From the NCBI GenBank assembly GCA_902802325.1, contig CADCLV010000004.1, forward strand, positions 62,001 to 126,000: a stretch of DNA of 64,000 nt, written 5' to 3'. Both the position numbers and the translations under genes were made by a program. The notes under the pieces were generated by a model. It was not told the origin of the DNA and made no database searches. It saw nothing but the letters and a program-made list of their open reading frames with translations. The stretch comes from Oscillospiraceae bacterium (lineage in GTDB: Bacteria; Bacillota; Clostridia; Saccharofermentanales; Saccharofermentanaceae). This document shows, one piece after another, positions 26,882 to 36,493 of this stretch (the first letter of the stretch is position 1; each line of letters starts with the position of its first letter).

Positions 26882-28945
26882 TCAGTTTCCGTTTGCCGAA
26901 CCGTTAGCACCTGTACCACGCATCGCATCGAATACTTCCTTATCCGCAAAGGAGACCTTGACGGAACGGATGAAGTGATCGTTGGAGTTGGTCCGCAAAA
27001 GAAGGTTGATGATCGTCTCGGTAACCGGAGCTGTCTCCATCTGGGAGAAGGCTTTTCTGATCGTCCAGACAGCATCCAGTTCTTCCTGAGACATCAGGAG
27101 ATCTTCTCTTCTTGTACCGGACTTGTTGATATCGATAGCCGGGAAGATACGCTTCTCGGAGAGCTTTCTATCAAGATACACTTCCATGTTACCTGTTCCC
27201 TTGAATTCCTCGAAGATAACTTCGTCCATTCGGGAACCGGTCTCAATAAGAGAGGTGGCAACGATCGTCAGAGATCCGCCATTCTCGATATTTCTCGCCG
27301 CACCGAAGAAACGCTTCGGGCCATAAAGCGATCCCGGATCCAGACCACCGGAAAGGGTTCTTCCGGTCGGAGTGATCGTCAGGTTATAAGCTCTGGCAAG
27401 TCTCGTCATGGAGTCAAGAAGGATCACTACATCCTCACCCATTTCCACAAGACGCATGGCACGCTCAAGAACCAGTTCGGTAACTCTTGTGTGGTTCTCC
27501 GGCTTCTTATCGAAGGTGGAGTATACGACTTCGCCCTTAATGGAGCGCTGCATGTCGGTAACTTCCTCCGGACGCTCATCGATAAGAAGAACGATGAGCT
27601 TGGTCTTCGGGCTGTTCTGTGTGATCGCATTGGCGATCTTCTGCAGAAGGATCGTCTTACCGGCTTTCGGCGGAGAAACGATCATACCACGCTGACCTTT
27701 ACCGATCGGGGATACCAGGTCAATAATACGTGTACTGAGTTCCTGCTTTCCGGTCTCCAGACGGAATCTCTCATTCGGATAGATCGGAGTCAGTCTTTCA
27801 AAATGCGGCCGGCGTCCCAGCTTATCCACTTCCACATCATTTACAGTAGTGATGTAGCTTAATGCCAGATTCTTATCCTGGCCTCTCTTCGGAAGGGCAA
27901 AACCTTTGATCTGGTCACCCATACGAAGACCGAAACGGCGGATCAGGTTATTCGGTACGAATACATCCTGCGGAGAAGGCAGATAGTTCTCTCTTCTTAC
28001 AAAACCATATCCGCCTTCTGAAACGATCTCCAGCACACCGACAAATTCGATGGGCTCGATCTGCGGTTTGGTATTCTCCGGAGCACTTTCCCCTTCCTGG
28101 GAAGCACCCTCTTCCGATGCTGTTCCTTCTCCTTCCGAAGAAGGCGCAGAAGCTTCATTGGCAGGACGGATCTCCACACTTCTATGGCGGCCCTTCTGCT
28201 TCTTATTCTTATTCGGATTATTCTGGTTCTTGCCCTCCGGCTTTGTCTCGGAAGAAGTATTCTTTTCGGAAGACTCTTCAGAAGAAGCCGTATCTTTTGC
28301 TTCTTCTTTTTTCTCTTCCTTTATTTCTTCTTTTGCGGCATCTTTTTCCGCATCCGGCTTTGCTTCAGATGCTTCCTCTTTCTTCGTCTTTTTTCTGCCG
28401 CGGCCCTTCTTCACTTCTTTAGCCGGAGCTTCGTCCCTGGTCTCGGAAGATACATCCGAAGCCGTTTCAGAAGAAGGCACTTCAGATGCTTCAGGTGCTT
28501 TTTCAGAAGATTCTTTTACTTCAGAAGAAGCCGCCTCAGCGATCTCTTCGATCGGAGTCTTTTCTTCCGAAGTTTTCTTCTTTCTGGTGGAAGTCTTCTT
28601 TTCAGAAGAAGCGGCTTTTTTTGTTCTCGTCTTCTTCTCTTTCTTTTCAGAAGGCTTTGCTTCTTCCTCTACGAAAGCAGGCTCGTCCTTCTTTTCTTCC
28701 GTCTTCTCTTCGGTCTTTTCAGAAGCCTTCGCCGCTGTTTTCTTCGTACGCTTCGCAGCAGGTTTCTTAGCAGGCTTTTCCTCCGATACCGGAGTACCGG
28801 AAGACTTCTGCTGCTCAGCAGCAAGAAGGCCCGCAAGTTCACTCTGGCTCATCGCGGATGCCTGCTCTGCACTTACAAGATTAAAAGCGACTGCAATTGC
28901 TGAAAGATCTTCTTTGCTCTTTGAGAAAAAATCGTCTTGCGCCAC
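26882..28945 (-). CDS. rho: Transcription termination factor Rho with long disordered insertion
   Basis: 687 residues against about 420 for a simple Rho. Order: Rho_N-like helical start (about 5-45); a low-complexity Lys/Glu/Ser/Ala region (about 46-300) with repeated EEK, SSE and KKT runs and a basic patch [14 protein letters not shown] at its end; cold-shock RNA-binding domain ([15 protein letters not shown] ... [12 protein letters not shown]); then the RecA-like ATPase with Walker [12 protein letters not shown], Walker [12 protein letters not shown], and [14 protein letters not shown]. The start is GTG with GAGGT six bases upstream. It is an RNA-dependent helicase that ends transcription. 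The insertion is encoded in GA-rich repeats. Confidence 0.96.
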   Translation of the reverse strand: MAQDDFFSKSKEDLSAIAVAFNLVSAEQASAMSQSELAGLLAAEQQKSSGTPVSEEKPAKKPAAKRTKKTAAKASEKTEEKTEEKKDEPAFVEEEAKPSEKKEKKTRTKKAASSEKKTSTRKKKTSEEKTPIEEIAEAASSEVKESSEKAPEASEVPSSETASDVSSETRDEAPAKEVKKGRGRKKTKKEEASEAKPDAEKDAAKEEIKEEKKEEAKDTASSEESSEKNTSSETKPEGKNQNNPNKNKKQKGRHRSVEIRPANEASAPSSEGEGTASEEGASQEGESAPENTKPQIEPIEFVGVLEIVSEGGYGFVRRENYLPSPQDVFVPNNLIRRFGLRMGDQIKGFALPKRGQDKNLALSYITTVNDVEVDKLGRRPHFERLTPIYPNERFRLETGKQELSTRIIDLVSPIGKGQRGMIVSPPKAGKTILLQKIANAITQNSPKTKLIVLLIDERPEEVTDMQRSIKGEVVYSTFDKKPENHTRVTELVLERAMRLVEMGEDVVILLDSMTRLARAYNLTITPTGRTLSGGLDPGSLYGPKRFFGAARNIENGGSLTIVATSLIETGSRMDEVIFEEFKGTGNMEVYLDRKLSEKRIFPAIDINKSGTRREDLLMSQEELDAVWTIRKAFSQMETAPVTETIINLLLRTNSNDHFIRSVKVSFADKEVFDAMRGTGANGSANGN

Positions 28946-29133
28946 AAATATACCTCACATGGTTTATTGAAATCGGTTCCTTTTCCTCCGCCGGAATATA
29001 TAAAAATACCCCTTAAGCGGTCACATCTTATATTCAAATACAATCGTGAAAAATAAAGACACCTCATCTGTATTGCTATTTCCCTCTTCATCGGAGAAAC
29101 TATGGAACGCAATACATCTTCAAACTTGAAGAC
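28946..29133 (-). other. Untranslated leader of rho
   Basis: About 180 bases lie between the predicted rho start site (near 29127) and the GTG. No convincing ORF with a ribosome site is seen in it. It contains GGCGGAGG-like purine stretches near 28990. Rho genes in other bacteria are autoregulated through such leaders, so attenuation is possible. The rest of the 28946-29292 gap holds the rho promoter and the mreB terminator. Confidence 0.45.
29118..29131. promoter_or_regulatory. Palindrome at the rho transcription start
   Basis: CTTCAAACTTGAAG, arms of six with a two-base centre, placed directly downstream of the rho -10. It may be an operator or a short 5' hairpin. Confidence 0.4.
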
Positions 29134-29163
29134 ATTATAAAGGTTCTTTCATGGAATTGTCAA
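29134..29163 (-). promoter_or_regulatory. rho promoter
   Basis: Minus strand -35 TTGACA (29158-29163), 18-bp spacer, -10 TATAAT (29134-29139): both hexamers are perfect consensus. Confidence 0.85.
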
Positions 29164-29198
29164 CAAAGGATATCCTGCACATCATTTCCGTCAGCCAC

Positions 29199-29230
29199 GA
29201 AAAAGGACTGCCCCGTTAAGGACAGTCCTC
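29199..29230 (-). terminator. Terminator after mreB
   Basis: Arms AGGACTG (29204-29210) / CAGTCCT (29223-29229), followed on the minus strand by TTTTT. Confidence 0.85.
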
Positions 29231-29292
29231 TCAAGTTTCTTTTTCTCTTTCTTTCCCGTATCGTTCCGGTCTTCCGAAAAAGAGGGAACGGA

Positions 29293-30303
29293 TCAGGTAT
29301 CGCCGAGTGCCGCGAACTTATCCATCATGCCCAGGGCCTTACCTGTGCCGATGGCTACGCAGCTGACTGTATCTTCCGCTACACATACATCGATACCGAT
29401 CTTGGTGGCCAGCATACGGTCAAGGCCGTAAAGAAGGGCGCCACCGCCGGTCATAACAATACCTCTCTGGGAAATATCCGCCATCAGCTCCGGCGGGGTT
29501 CTCTCCAGTACAGAGTGTACCGCATCGAAGATGGCCGCTACCGGCTCTTCGAGAGCTTCCAGCATTTCTGTGGAAGAAACCGTAACTGTCGCCGGAAGAC
29601 CGGTGATCAGGTTTCTGCCACGGACATCCATGGTCATTTCTTCTTCTCTCGGATAGGCACATCCGATGTTGATCTTCAGCTCTTCTGCCGTCTTCTCACC
29701 GATGAGAACGTTGTGCTTACGGCGGACATGCTTTACGATGGCCTCGTCGAACTTGTCGCCGGCGACCTTCAGAGAGAAGTCAACTACAGGCTCGCAGAGG
29801 GAGATAACGGCGATATCTGTCGTACCGCCTCCGATATCTACGATCATGGAACCACAGGCCTTCGTAATATCGATACCGGCACCGATAGCAGCCGCGATCG
29901 GCTCACGGATCAGGAATACATCCTTTGCACCGGCATGACGGCAGGCATCTTCAACGGCCTTCTGCTCAACCGGAGTAATAACGGACGGTACGCAGACAAC
30001 GATCGTCGGACGGAAGTATGTCGCACGGATACCCTGACATACACGGCCGATGAAAGCCTTCAGCATAACTTCTGTAACTTTAAAGTCGGAAATAACACCA
30101 TCTCTCAGCGGACGGATCGCTTCCACGACACCCGGTGTACGGCCAAGCATCAGGCTGGCACTTTCACCTACCGCCAGAACGGTTCCTGTTTTCGTATTTA
30201 CCGCAACTACAGAGGGTTCCTTAAGAACGACGCCCTTGCCGCGGACATAGATAAGTACACTGCTGGTACCCAGATCAATTCCAATATCTAATCCTAAACC
30301 CAT
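29293..30303 (-). CDS. mreB: Rod-shape protein MreB/Mbl
   Basis: 336 residues of the actin-like family: phosphate-1 DIGIDLGTSSVLIYV, phosphate-2 IVDIGGGTTDIAVIS, adenosine motif MTGGGALLYGL, and REPIAAAIGAG. It forms membrane-bound filaments that guide lateral wall synthesis and implies a rod-shaped or ovoid cell. No mreC/mreD follow, so it resembles a stand-alone Mbl-type copy. It is divergent from the TraX-like gene. Confidence 0.94.
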   Translation of the reverse strand: MGLGLDIGIDLGTSSVLIYVRGKGVVLKEPSVVAVNTKTGTVLAVGESASLMLGRTPGVVEAIRPLRDGVISDFKVTEVMLKAFIGRVCQGIRATYFRPTIVVCVPSVITPVEQKAVEDACRHAGAKDVFLIREPIAAAIGAGIDITKACGSMIVDIGGGTTDIAVISLCEPVVDFSLKVAGDKFDEAIVKHVRRKHNVLIGEKTAEELKINIGCAYPREEEMTMDVRGRNLITGLPATVTVSSTEMLEALEEPVAAIFDAVHSVLERTPPELMADISQRGIVMTGGGALLYGLDRMLATKIGIDVCVAEDTVSCVAIGTGKALGMMDKFAALGDT

Positions 30304-30441
30304 GATCTACACCTCAAATACTATCGAAAAATACGCTTGCCACGTATTGTTATGCACAATTAAGCACGTTAATGATACAATAAATACACATATCTTTCAA
30401 TGTTGCTAGTTTGCATTCATTTTACAAATCAGGTGGGAATT

Positions 30442-31281
30442 GTGAAGAAGATATTGGCATATTTGTTCATGCTTTGCGGGATCATCGCTATGTATTTCGA
30501 AGGGATCATGCCGGATACCGTGATTATCCCGCTCCGGCTTCTCGGTTTTGTTTCCATGCCCTTTTTCGCCCAGGCCCTGGTAGACGGCTTTTTCCTGACC
30601 AGAAACACCTATAAGTATTTTTTCCGTGTGGCCTTTACCACTTATCTTGCCCAGGCCATGGCGCTTTTATCTTTTCTTCTTTTCGACTCGCCACAGCCCC
30701 GAAGATTTAATATCGGATTTACCTGGCTGATCACCTTTGTCCTTCTTTTCGGGTTGGAACTTCTGGTTTCTCTTCCCCGGGACCGGATCGCTTCACTCAA
30801 TCTTCTTTCGCCGAATCAGACCACAAATTCAACAAGATTTGACGTCGTCATGGATTCGGGGGCGGCCAACCACCTTCCCAAAGGCATGAAGGTCCCTTCC
30901 TGGCCCCGTTCGACGCTCCACGGACTGGCGATCCTTCTTTTTGCTACCTGTATGATACTGATCACGTTTCTTCCACTTACCATGTCCCTCATGTCCATCA
31001 TGACGGTACTGATCTTCTACTTTCTGCACCGCTGGAAGATCGATTCCCGGGTATTCGTGGTCACGATCTTCTACAGTGCCTTTGCCGCATGCTACACATA
31101 TCTTTATTTCCGCATGACCGGCATCATTTCCTGGGAAGGGGTCTCGCTTCTTGGTTTTCTCCTCTGTCTTCTTATTCCCGAAAAGAAAAGAAAGAAACCG
31201 GAGATGGTTTACCGGGCACTTTATCTGGTTTATCCTGCCGCTGTTTTTCTTTGCGCTTTTGCCGCTTCGCTTTTTGACTGA
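30442..31281 (+). CDS. TraX-like membrane protein
   Basis: The frame opens at ATG 30400 without a ribosome site; GTG 30442 (VKKILAYLFMLCGII) has AGGTGG five bases upstream and fits the family start. About eight membrane helices. The block PLRLLGFVSMPFFAQALVDGFFLTRNTYKYFFRV resembles TraX/acyltransferase-like proteins common in Clostridia (given here only as a description of the pattern around residues 40-75). A polar cytoplasmic loop lies near residues 120-160. Real function unknown; TraX acetylates pilin in F plasmids. It ends 20 bp from a convergent gene. Confidence 0.6.
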   Translation: MKKILAYLFMLCGIIAMYFEGIMPDTVIIPLRLLGFVSMPFFAQALVDGFFLTRNTYKYFFRVAFTTYLAQAMALLSFLLFDSPQPRRFNIGFTWLITFVLLFGLELLVSLPRDRIASLNLLSPNQTTNSTRFDVVMDSGAANHLPKGMKVPSWPRSTLHGLAILLFATCMILITFLPLTMSLMSIMTVLIFYFLHRWKIDSRVFVVTIFYSAFAACYTYLYFRMTGIISWEGVSLLGFLLCLLIPEKKRKKPEMVYRALYLVYPAAVFLCAFAASLFD

Positions 31282-31300
31282 TGCAAAATCAATCAAAAAC

Positions 31301-32365
31301 TTATTTGGAATTGGCCTTCTTCGCATCCTCGTATTCGTCTTCCGGAACGAACAGACTGTACCCAAACGAATTCAGGTTGGTCAGATCCAGCGCATGCTCT
31401 TTATTGTTGGTGCAGAAGAATCCGATATACGGAGTCACCACAGTGTCCGTAAGGTCGTTCTTTCCGTCCACATAGCGCTTCTCGTTATGCAGAACGAGAA
31501 CAACAAGGTTTGCCATCTTGTAGTGTTTGTTCCGGTCTGCCAGGTCCTGTATCTCCTCTTCAGTAAGACCATACTCGCTGAGATCATTTACGATATAGTC
31601 CAGCGCCTCATCTCCGATATACAGCTCGTATTTGCCTTCGTAGTAGTAGTCGTCGAGCTCTTCGAAATCACGATAATACTTGAATTTCTTGGAAGAAACG
31701 AATTCCAGACAGGTATCTTCCTGAATATCGATCCATTTCTGGTCCGTCACATACTCTTCGATTTCTTCCGGAGTATCGATCTTATTTCCGAACCAGTTGA
31801 AACTGGTCTTCACATGGAAGTTTCCGGTTGCCATCGCCAGAAGCATGATCAGCAAAAGTACCGTGGAAATGATTATGCCGGTGATGGCCAGCCCTTTTCC
31901 TCTCTCTTCGTTTTTAATGGCAAAGATCAGGCCGAGAACAGAAAGGATGAGTCCGATGATCGACGTAATACCACAGCAGAGTATCGAAAGACCCGCGAAG
32001 ATGATACCCAGGATGCAAAGTACATTTGTCGGCTTATACGAAGACTGCGGAGCATAACCACCTGCGTTTGACCACTGCACCGGGATCGGGGCGGCGCCGA
32101 AAGTGGAGCCAGTATTCTCCTGAGGGATAGCCGAATAACCCGGCATATACGGAGATGGATTCTGTACCGGGATCGGCGATGGCGCCGGTTCCGGAGACGG
32201 AGTAGGTATCGGCGATGGTGCAGATACCGGGGTCTGTTCCGGAACAGAAGAAGGCGCAGGTGCATTTCCCGTCGACGAAACGGGCGGAGTATCCAGGGGG
32301 GCACCGCACCAGATACAGAATTTTGTGCTATCTAAATTCTCATTACCGCAAATTGGGCATTTCAT
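31301..32365 (-). CDS. Zinc-ribbon, Pro-rich membrane protein with DUF4190-like core
   Basis: 354 residues. Zinc ribbon CPIC ... CIWC (3-20), a Pro/Ser/Ala-rich linker (about 25-105), two close membrane helices with a CCG motif (VLCILGIIFAGLSILCCG and a second at about 155-180) of the DUF4190 type, then a domain of about 170 residues with many acidic and Tyr residues (FEELDDYYYEGKYELYIG). The zinc ribbon and linker should be cytoplasmic. No function can be assigned. It is divergent from leuS across 199 bp. Confidence 0.75.
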   Translation of the reverse strand: MKCPICGNENLDSTKFCIWCGAPLDTPPVSSTGNAPAPSSVPEQTPVSAPSPIPTPSPEPAPSPIPVQNPSPYMPGYSAIPQENTGSTFGAAPIPVQWSNAGGYAPQSSYKPTNVLCILGIIFAGLSILCCGITSIIGLILSVLGLIFAIKNEERGKGLAITGIIISTVLLLIMLLAMATGNFHVKTSFNWFGNKIDTPEEIEEYVTDQKWIDIQEDTCLEFVSSKKFKYYRDFEELDDYYYEGKYELYIGDEALDYIVNDLSEYGLTEEEIQDLADRNKHYKMANLVVLVLHNEKRYVDGKNDLTDTVVTPYIGFFCTNNKEHALDLTNLNSFGYSLFVPEDEYEDAKKANSK

Positions 32366-32494
32366 ATTGTTTTCTCCTCATTTTTCTTTTCCGGAAGCAG
32401 ATTATTCCGAAAAATTTATCTCTAGTCTATATACTAGAGCTTTTTCAGAAAGCCAGCAAGGAGCAAAGGAGCAGAATATATAGAAGAAAAACCG

Positions 32495-32522
32495 TTCTTC
32501 CTGCGAAAAAATCTGTTATAAT
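32495..32522 (+). promoter_or_regulatory. leuS promoter
   Basis: -10 TATAAT (32517-32522) with a weak -35 TTCTTC (32495-32500), 16-bp spacer. Only about 40 bases lie between it and the ATG, so there is no room for a T-box leader. Confidence 0.6.
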
Positions 32523-32564
32523 GTGTGTTTGTAAGTTTTCTATATATAAAGAGAGGTACAAACG

Positions 32565-35039
32565 ATGGCTTATTCAACTGATGTCGATCGTAAATGGCAA
32601 AAGAAGTGGGAAGAAACCAAGCTTTACAAATATGACCCGAATAAAAAGGGTGAGAAACTATATGTTCTGGAGATGTTCTCCTACCCGTCCGCGGCGAACC
32701 TGCACCTCGGTCACTGGTACAACTATTCTCTGACGGACTCCTGGTCCCGTATGAAGAGAATGCAGGGCTACAACGTATTCCATCCGATGGGATTTGACTC
32801 CTTTGGTCTTCCGGCGGAGAACTACGCCATCAAGACCGGTATCCATCCGAAGGACAGTACCCTTCACAATATCGAGATCATGGAGCAGCAGCTCAAGAAC
32901 ATGGGCGCAACCTATGACTGGGATTATGAGATCGCCACATGTAAGCCGGAATACTATAAGTGGAACCAGTGGATCTTCTTAAGACTTCTGGAAAAGGGCC
33001 TGGCCTACAGAAAGAATGCACCGGTCAACTGGTGTCCGCAGTGTAATACCGTTCTTGCCAACGAGCAGGTCATCGACGGTGCCTGCGAGCGCTGCCATAC
33101 TGAAGTTGAGCATAAGAACATGACACAGTGGTTCTTTAAGATCACTGCCTATGCCCAGGAGCTCCTCGACTGCCTGCCGCAGCTGGACTGGCCGGAAAAG
33201 ACAAAGAAGATCCAGACCAACTGGATCGGCAGATCCGAAGGTACACAGATCTCCTTCCTTTGCGAAAAGAACGGCGAGCGTCTGAAGGATGAGGATGGTT
33301 CCGATCTGAAGCTGTCCGTATTCACCACACGTGCCGATACCCTGATGGGTGTGTCCTACGTCGTTGTTGCTCCGGAGTCTCCGCTTTGCACACTTCTCAC
33401 CACAGATGAGTGCAGAGAGAAAGTGGAAGAGTATCAGGCTTTCACCAAGAAGGCTTCCGATATCGACAGAATGTCCACCACCCGTGAAAAGACAGGTGTA
33501 TTTACCGGCTCTTACGCGATCCATCCGATCACCGGAAAGAAAGTGCCGATCTGGGCATCTGATTACGTTATCGCCACATACGGTACCGGTGTGGTTATGG
33601 CCGTTCCGGCACACGATGAAAGAGACTTCGAGTTCGCGAAGAAATTCGATCTTCCGATCCAGAGAGTCATTGCTTCCAAGCCGGGTGCAGAGGATGAACT
33701 TCCGTTCATTGAAAAAGGCGTACTGGTAAATTCCGGTGAATTCGACGGCCTGGACTTCAAGACCGCCATCGACGCCATCATTGAAAAGCTGCAGCCCCAG
33801 GGCATGGCAGAAAGAAAGATCAACTACCGTCTCCGTGACTGGCTGATCTCCCGTCAGCGTTACTGGGGCACACCGATCCCGGTCGTACACTGTGAAAAGT
33901 GCGGCGTGGTTCCGGTACCGGACGATCAGCTGCCGGTACTCCTCCCCTACGATGTAGAGTTCCGTCCGGATGGTGAGTCTCCGCTTGCAAAGTGCGCAGA
34001 GTTCATGAATACGACCTGTCCGAAGTGCGGCGCTCCTGCCAAGCGTGATCCGGATACCATGGATACTTTCGTTGACTCTTCCTGGTATCAGCTCCGTTAC
34101 CCGGATAATAAGAACGATAAGGAACCTTTCAACAGAGAACTCATCGATAAGATGTGCCCGGTCGATAAGTATGTCGGCGGTCCGGAACATGCAGCCATGC
34201 ATCTTCTCTATACCCGTTTCTTCTGTAAGGCCCTCCGTGATATGGGTTACCTTGATTTCGACGAGCCTTTCACTTCTCTTGTACACCAGGGCATTATCCT
34301 TGGACCGGACGGCAACAGAATGAGTAAGTCCAGAGGAAATACCGTTGCTCCGGATCCGTACATCCAGAAATATGGTTCCGACGTATTCAGAACCTATCTC
34401 GCATTCGGTTTTGCCTATACCGAAGGCGGTCCGTGGAGCGAAAGCGGTCTTCAGGCTATCGTCAAGTTCACCGGCCGTATCGACCGTCTCGTCGAAGATG
34501 TATGCGGTATCGCAAAAGGTCAGGCACTTCCGGAGAATCTTTCCGAAGAAGATAAGGCTCTCCTTTACAGCCTGAACTACACCATCAAGGCCGTTACCAC
34601 CGATACCGAAAGATTCCAGTTCAATACTTCCATCGCCCGTCTGATGGAGCTTCTGAATGCGATCGGCAAGTATCAGGGTTCGGAAAAGAAAAACGATGCA
34701 CTCTTAAGATCCACAGTGGAGACTTTCCTCCTTCTGTATGCACCGTATGCCCCGCACTTCACCGAAGAGCTCTGGGAGAGAATGGGTAATGAATACTCGA
34801 TCTTCAACCAGGAGTGGCCGAAATGCGATGAGAGCAAACTCGTAAAAGACACCATCGAGATCGCTGTTCAGATCAACGGTCAGGTCAAGTTCCGTGTCAA
34901 CATCGCTCCGGATGCCACACAGGAAGATGTGGAAAAGATCGTCAAGGAAGACAGCCACTTCGAAAGTGCTCTCGCCGGTAGAAATATCGTGAAGTTCATT
35001 TACGTCAAAGGAAGACTGGCTAACATCGTGGCAAAATAA
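32565..35039 (+). CDS. leuS: Leucyl-tRNA synthetase
   Basis: 824 residues, full length. HIGH-type motif NLHLGHW (about 44-50), a CPQC ... CERC zinc site, CP1 editing domain with [17 protein letters not shown] and the [16 protein letters not shown] block whose Asp rejects mischarged tRNA, and KMSKS-type [10 protein letters not shown] (about 585). It charges tRNA-Leu and hydrolyses mischarged products. Start follows AGAGAGG-like sequence. Confidence 0.97.
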   Translation: MAYSTDVDRKWQKKWEETKLYKYDPNKKGEKLYVLEMFSYPSAANLHLGHWYNYSLTDSWSRMKRMQGYNVFHPMGFDSFGLPAENYAIKTGIHPKDSTLHNIEIMEQQLKNMGATYDWDYEIATCKPEYYKWNQWIFLRLLEKGLAYRKNAPVNWCPQCNTVLANEQVIDGACERCHTEVEHKNMTQWFFKITAYAQELLDCLPQLDWPEKTKKIQTNWIGRSEGTQISFLCEKNGERLKDEDGSDLKLSVFTTRADTLMGVSYVVVAPESPLCTLLTTDECREKVEEYQAFTKKASDIDRMSTTREKTGVFTGSYAIHPITGKKVPIWASDYVIATYGTGVVMAVPAHDERDFEFAKKFDLPIQRVIASKPGAEDELPFIEKGVLVNSGEFDGLDFKTAIDAIIEKLQPQGMAERKINYRLRDWLISRQRYWGTPIPVVHCEKCGVVPVPDDQLPVLLPYDVEFRPDGESPLAKCAEFMNTTCPKCGAPAKRDPDTMDTFVDSSWYQLRYPDNKNDKEPFNRELIDKMCPVDKYVGGPEHAAMHLLYTRFFCKALRDMGYLDFDEPFTSLVHQGIILGPDGNRMSKSRGNTVAPDPYIQKYGSDVFRTYLAFGFAYTEGGPWSESGLQAIVKFTGRIDRLVEDVCGIAKGQALPENLSEEDKALLYSLNYTIKAVTTDTERFQFNTSIARLMELLNAIGKYQGSEKKNDALLRSTVETFLLLYAPYAPHFTEELWERMGNEYSIFNQEWPKCDESKLVKDTIEIAVQINGQVKFRVNIAPDATQEDVEKIVKEDSHFESALAGRNIVKFIYVKGRLANIVAK

Positions 35040-35066
35040 GTCTTTCGGATTAAATAACCCAGCAGC

Positions 35067-35102
35067 AAAAAGGATGTTCTCATTTCGGGAACATCCTTTT
35101 TT
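35067..35102 (+). terminator. Terminator after leuS
   Basis: Inverted repeat AAAAAGGATGTTC / GAACATCCTTTTTT with a nine-base loop. Confidence 0.92.
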
Positions 35103-35105
35103 GTG

Positions 35106-35134
35106 TTGAGAAACCGATCGTACCCTGCTATACT
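35106..35134 (+). promoter_or_regulatory. Promoter of the VapBC fusion gene
   Basis: -35 TTGAGA (35106-35111), 17-bp spacer, -10 TATACT (35129-35134). Confidence 0.75.
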
Positions 35135-35138
35135 AAAT

Positions 35139-35159
35139 GTACACACATAAGTACACACA
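35139..35159. promoter_or_regulatory. Direct-repeat candidate operator of the VapBC gene
   Basis: Two copies of GTACACACA (35139-35147 and 35151-35159) separated by TAA. They cover the predicted transcription start and run up to the ribosome site AAAGGAGG, a position suited to autorepression by the AbrB-type domain. Confidence 0.5.
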
Positions 35160-35173
35160 AAGGAGGCGATCTG

Positions 35174-35770
35174 ATGATCACAACGAAAGTGTTTCAGAAT
35201 GGAAACAGTCAGGCAATACGCATTCCTCAAGAATATCGGACTGATAAAAAAGACTACTGTATTACGAAGATCGGAGATATCTTTATCGCCTGTCCCGCAG
35301 ATGATCCCTGGGCTCCGACACGTGAGGTACTGGGTACACTTCAACCCGATTTCATGATTTTCCGTGACCAGTATCTTTTAGATACCAACATCTGTATTTA
35401 TCTTCTTAAGGATACCTATCCGGCCATAAAGAAAAAACTCTTTTCCCTTCCCCCGTCTTCCGTATTCCTTTCTGCCGTCACCGTATATGAACTGGAGTAT
35501 GGAGCCGAAAAAAGTCAAAGAAGTGATCGTACCAGATTACAGCTGGCCATGTTCTTCGCACCCTTTACGATCCTTCCTTTTGATACAGAAGATGCAATCG
35601 CGGCAGGAAAGATCCTCGGGAATCTGGAGAAAAAGGGTACGCCGATTGGCCCCTACGATCTTCAAATCGCAGCGCAAGGAGTATCGCGAAACTTAACTGT
35701 GGTCACTCATAACACAGATGAATTCAGCCGGGTGGAAAACCTCCGGATCGAGGACTGGACAAAGGAATAA
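35174..35770 (+). CDS. vapBC: VapB antitoxin - VapC PIN toxin fused in one frame
   Basis: 198 residues. Residues 1-66 are a VapB-type swapped-hairpin antitoxin (TTKVFQNGNSQAIRIPQEY ... KIGD ... PW ... DFM). Residue 67 on is a VapC PIN nuclease beginning YLLDTNICIYLLK. All expected acidic residues are present: D70, E106, D162 (GPYDLQIAA) and D182 (NTDEFSRV). Normally the two are separate overlapping genes. Here the antitoxin tail that wraps the toxin active site (about 10 residues) and the toxin start codon are missing. ATG 35354 (Met61) could start a toxin alone but has no ribosome site. It may be an inactive relic, a self-inhibited nuclease, or an assembly error. Confidence 0.85.
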   Translation: MITTKVFQNGNSQAIRIPQEYRTDKKDYCITKIGDIFIACPADDPWAPTREVLGTLQPDFMIFRDQYLLDTNICIYLLKDTYPAIKKKLFSLPPSSVFLSAVTVYELEYGAEKSQRSDRTRLQLAMFFAPFTILPFDTEDAIAAGKILGNLEKKGTPIGPYDLQIAAQGVSRNLTVVTHNTDEFSRVENLRIEDWTKE

Positions 35771-35855
35771 ACTTACCGTGCCTGGTCCGCTTCCGGCCTG
35801 CTTTATTCATCTCCTTCTCCGTCCCACTCCACGAGTACAAAACCTTTCCGTTCTT

Positions 35856-36464
35856 CTACCCATCGATATACATGACTCCATAATCTCCATCTGATTCGAA
35901 ATTGCTGCTGTCATTCAGTTCCTTATGGATCCACAAAGAAACAAATATACAGCCGACTAACCATGCCGTCATAATGACGATGACGGAGATGAGGCTCTTC
36001 TTCTTTTTTAACTGGATATTCTTGATCAGGAAAAAGATAAGTATCCCGACCCCGGCCACCATAACCGCGACACTGAGACTGAATTTCGAAATCAAATCCT
36101 TTCCTTCTTTTGACACGCCATATGTCTCGATCTTCTTTAATCCGTTATGATAGTCAATCGTTTTCTCATTCCCCTTCCAGGAAACCTCCGTTGTAGGAGA
36201 TGGCGCAGGAGTGGCTATATGGATATGGTCATAATCCCCGTCTTCCCGATCAAAGATTATCTCCTGATTATGCTCGATCATACCGACCGTTCTAACACTG
36301 ATCAGCGTTTTCGGTTCTGCACTTTGGGTAAAGAAGAAATTTGAAAACCAAGCCGAAAGAATAACCACAATGGAAAGAATCAGAAAATACAAACGGGCAT
36401 GCTTAGAGATCGGCGCTCTTTTCTTCTCTGGAGAATTGGTTTCCGGTAAAATCTGCTCTTCCAT
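35856..36464 (-). CDS. Membrane protein of unknown function (202 aa)
   Basis: Three membrane helices: about 26-45 (YFLILSIVVILSAWFSNFFF), about 130-147 and about 160-178. A loop of some 80 residues with TPAPSPTTE lies outside between the first two. The C terminus is acidic with an SDGDYG tail. It lies 29 bp before the EAL-domain gene's stop on the same strand, so it is downstream of that gene's neighbour region only in the sense of gene order (it follows the EAL gene). No family recognised. Confidence 0.7.
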   Translation of the reverse strand: MEEQILPETNSPEKKRAPISKHARLYFLILSIVVILSAWFSNFFFTQSAEPKTLISVRTVGMIEHNQEIIFDREDGDYDHIHIATPAPSPTTEVSWKGNEKTIDYHNGLKKIETYGVSKEGKDLISKFSLSVAVMVAGVGILIFFLIKNIQLKKKKSLISVIVIMTAWLVGCIFVSLWIHKELNDSSNFESDGDYGVMYIDG

Positions 36465-36493
36465 CAGGCCCCTCCGTCCGATCTCTTAGGCGC

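Noticed and set aside
28050-28970. Ser/Phe-rich plus-strand frame opposite the Rho insertion
   Set aside because: Reverse complement of GA-rich codons gives Ser/Phe runs; no start signal.
28873-29112. 79-codon leader ORF of rho
   Set aside because: It runs out of frame into rho, has no ribosome site and the translation shows no pattern.
32366-32564. T-box leader for leuS
   Set aside because: The promoter lies about 40 bp from the ATG and no specifier stem or T-box sequence is present.
32979-34286. 435-codon minus-strand frame opposite leuS
   Set aside because: Antisense shadow of LeuRS; His/Arg-rich translation without motifs.
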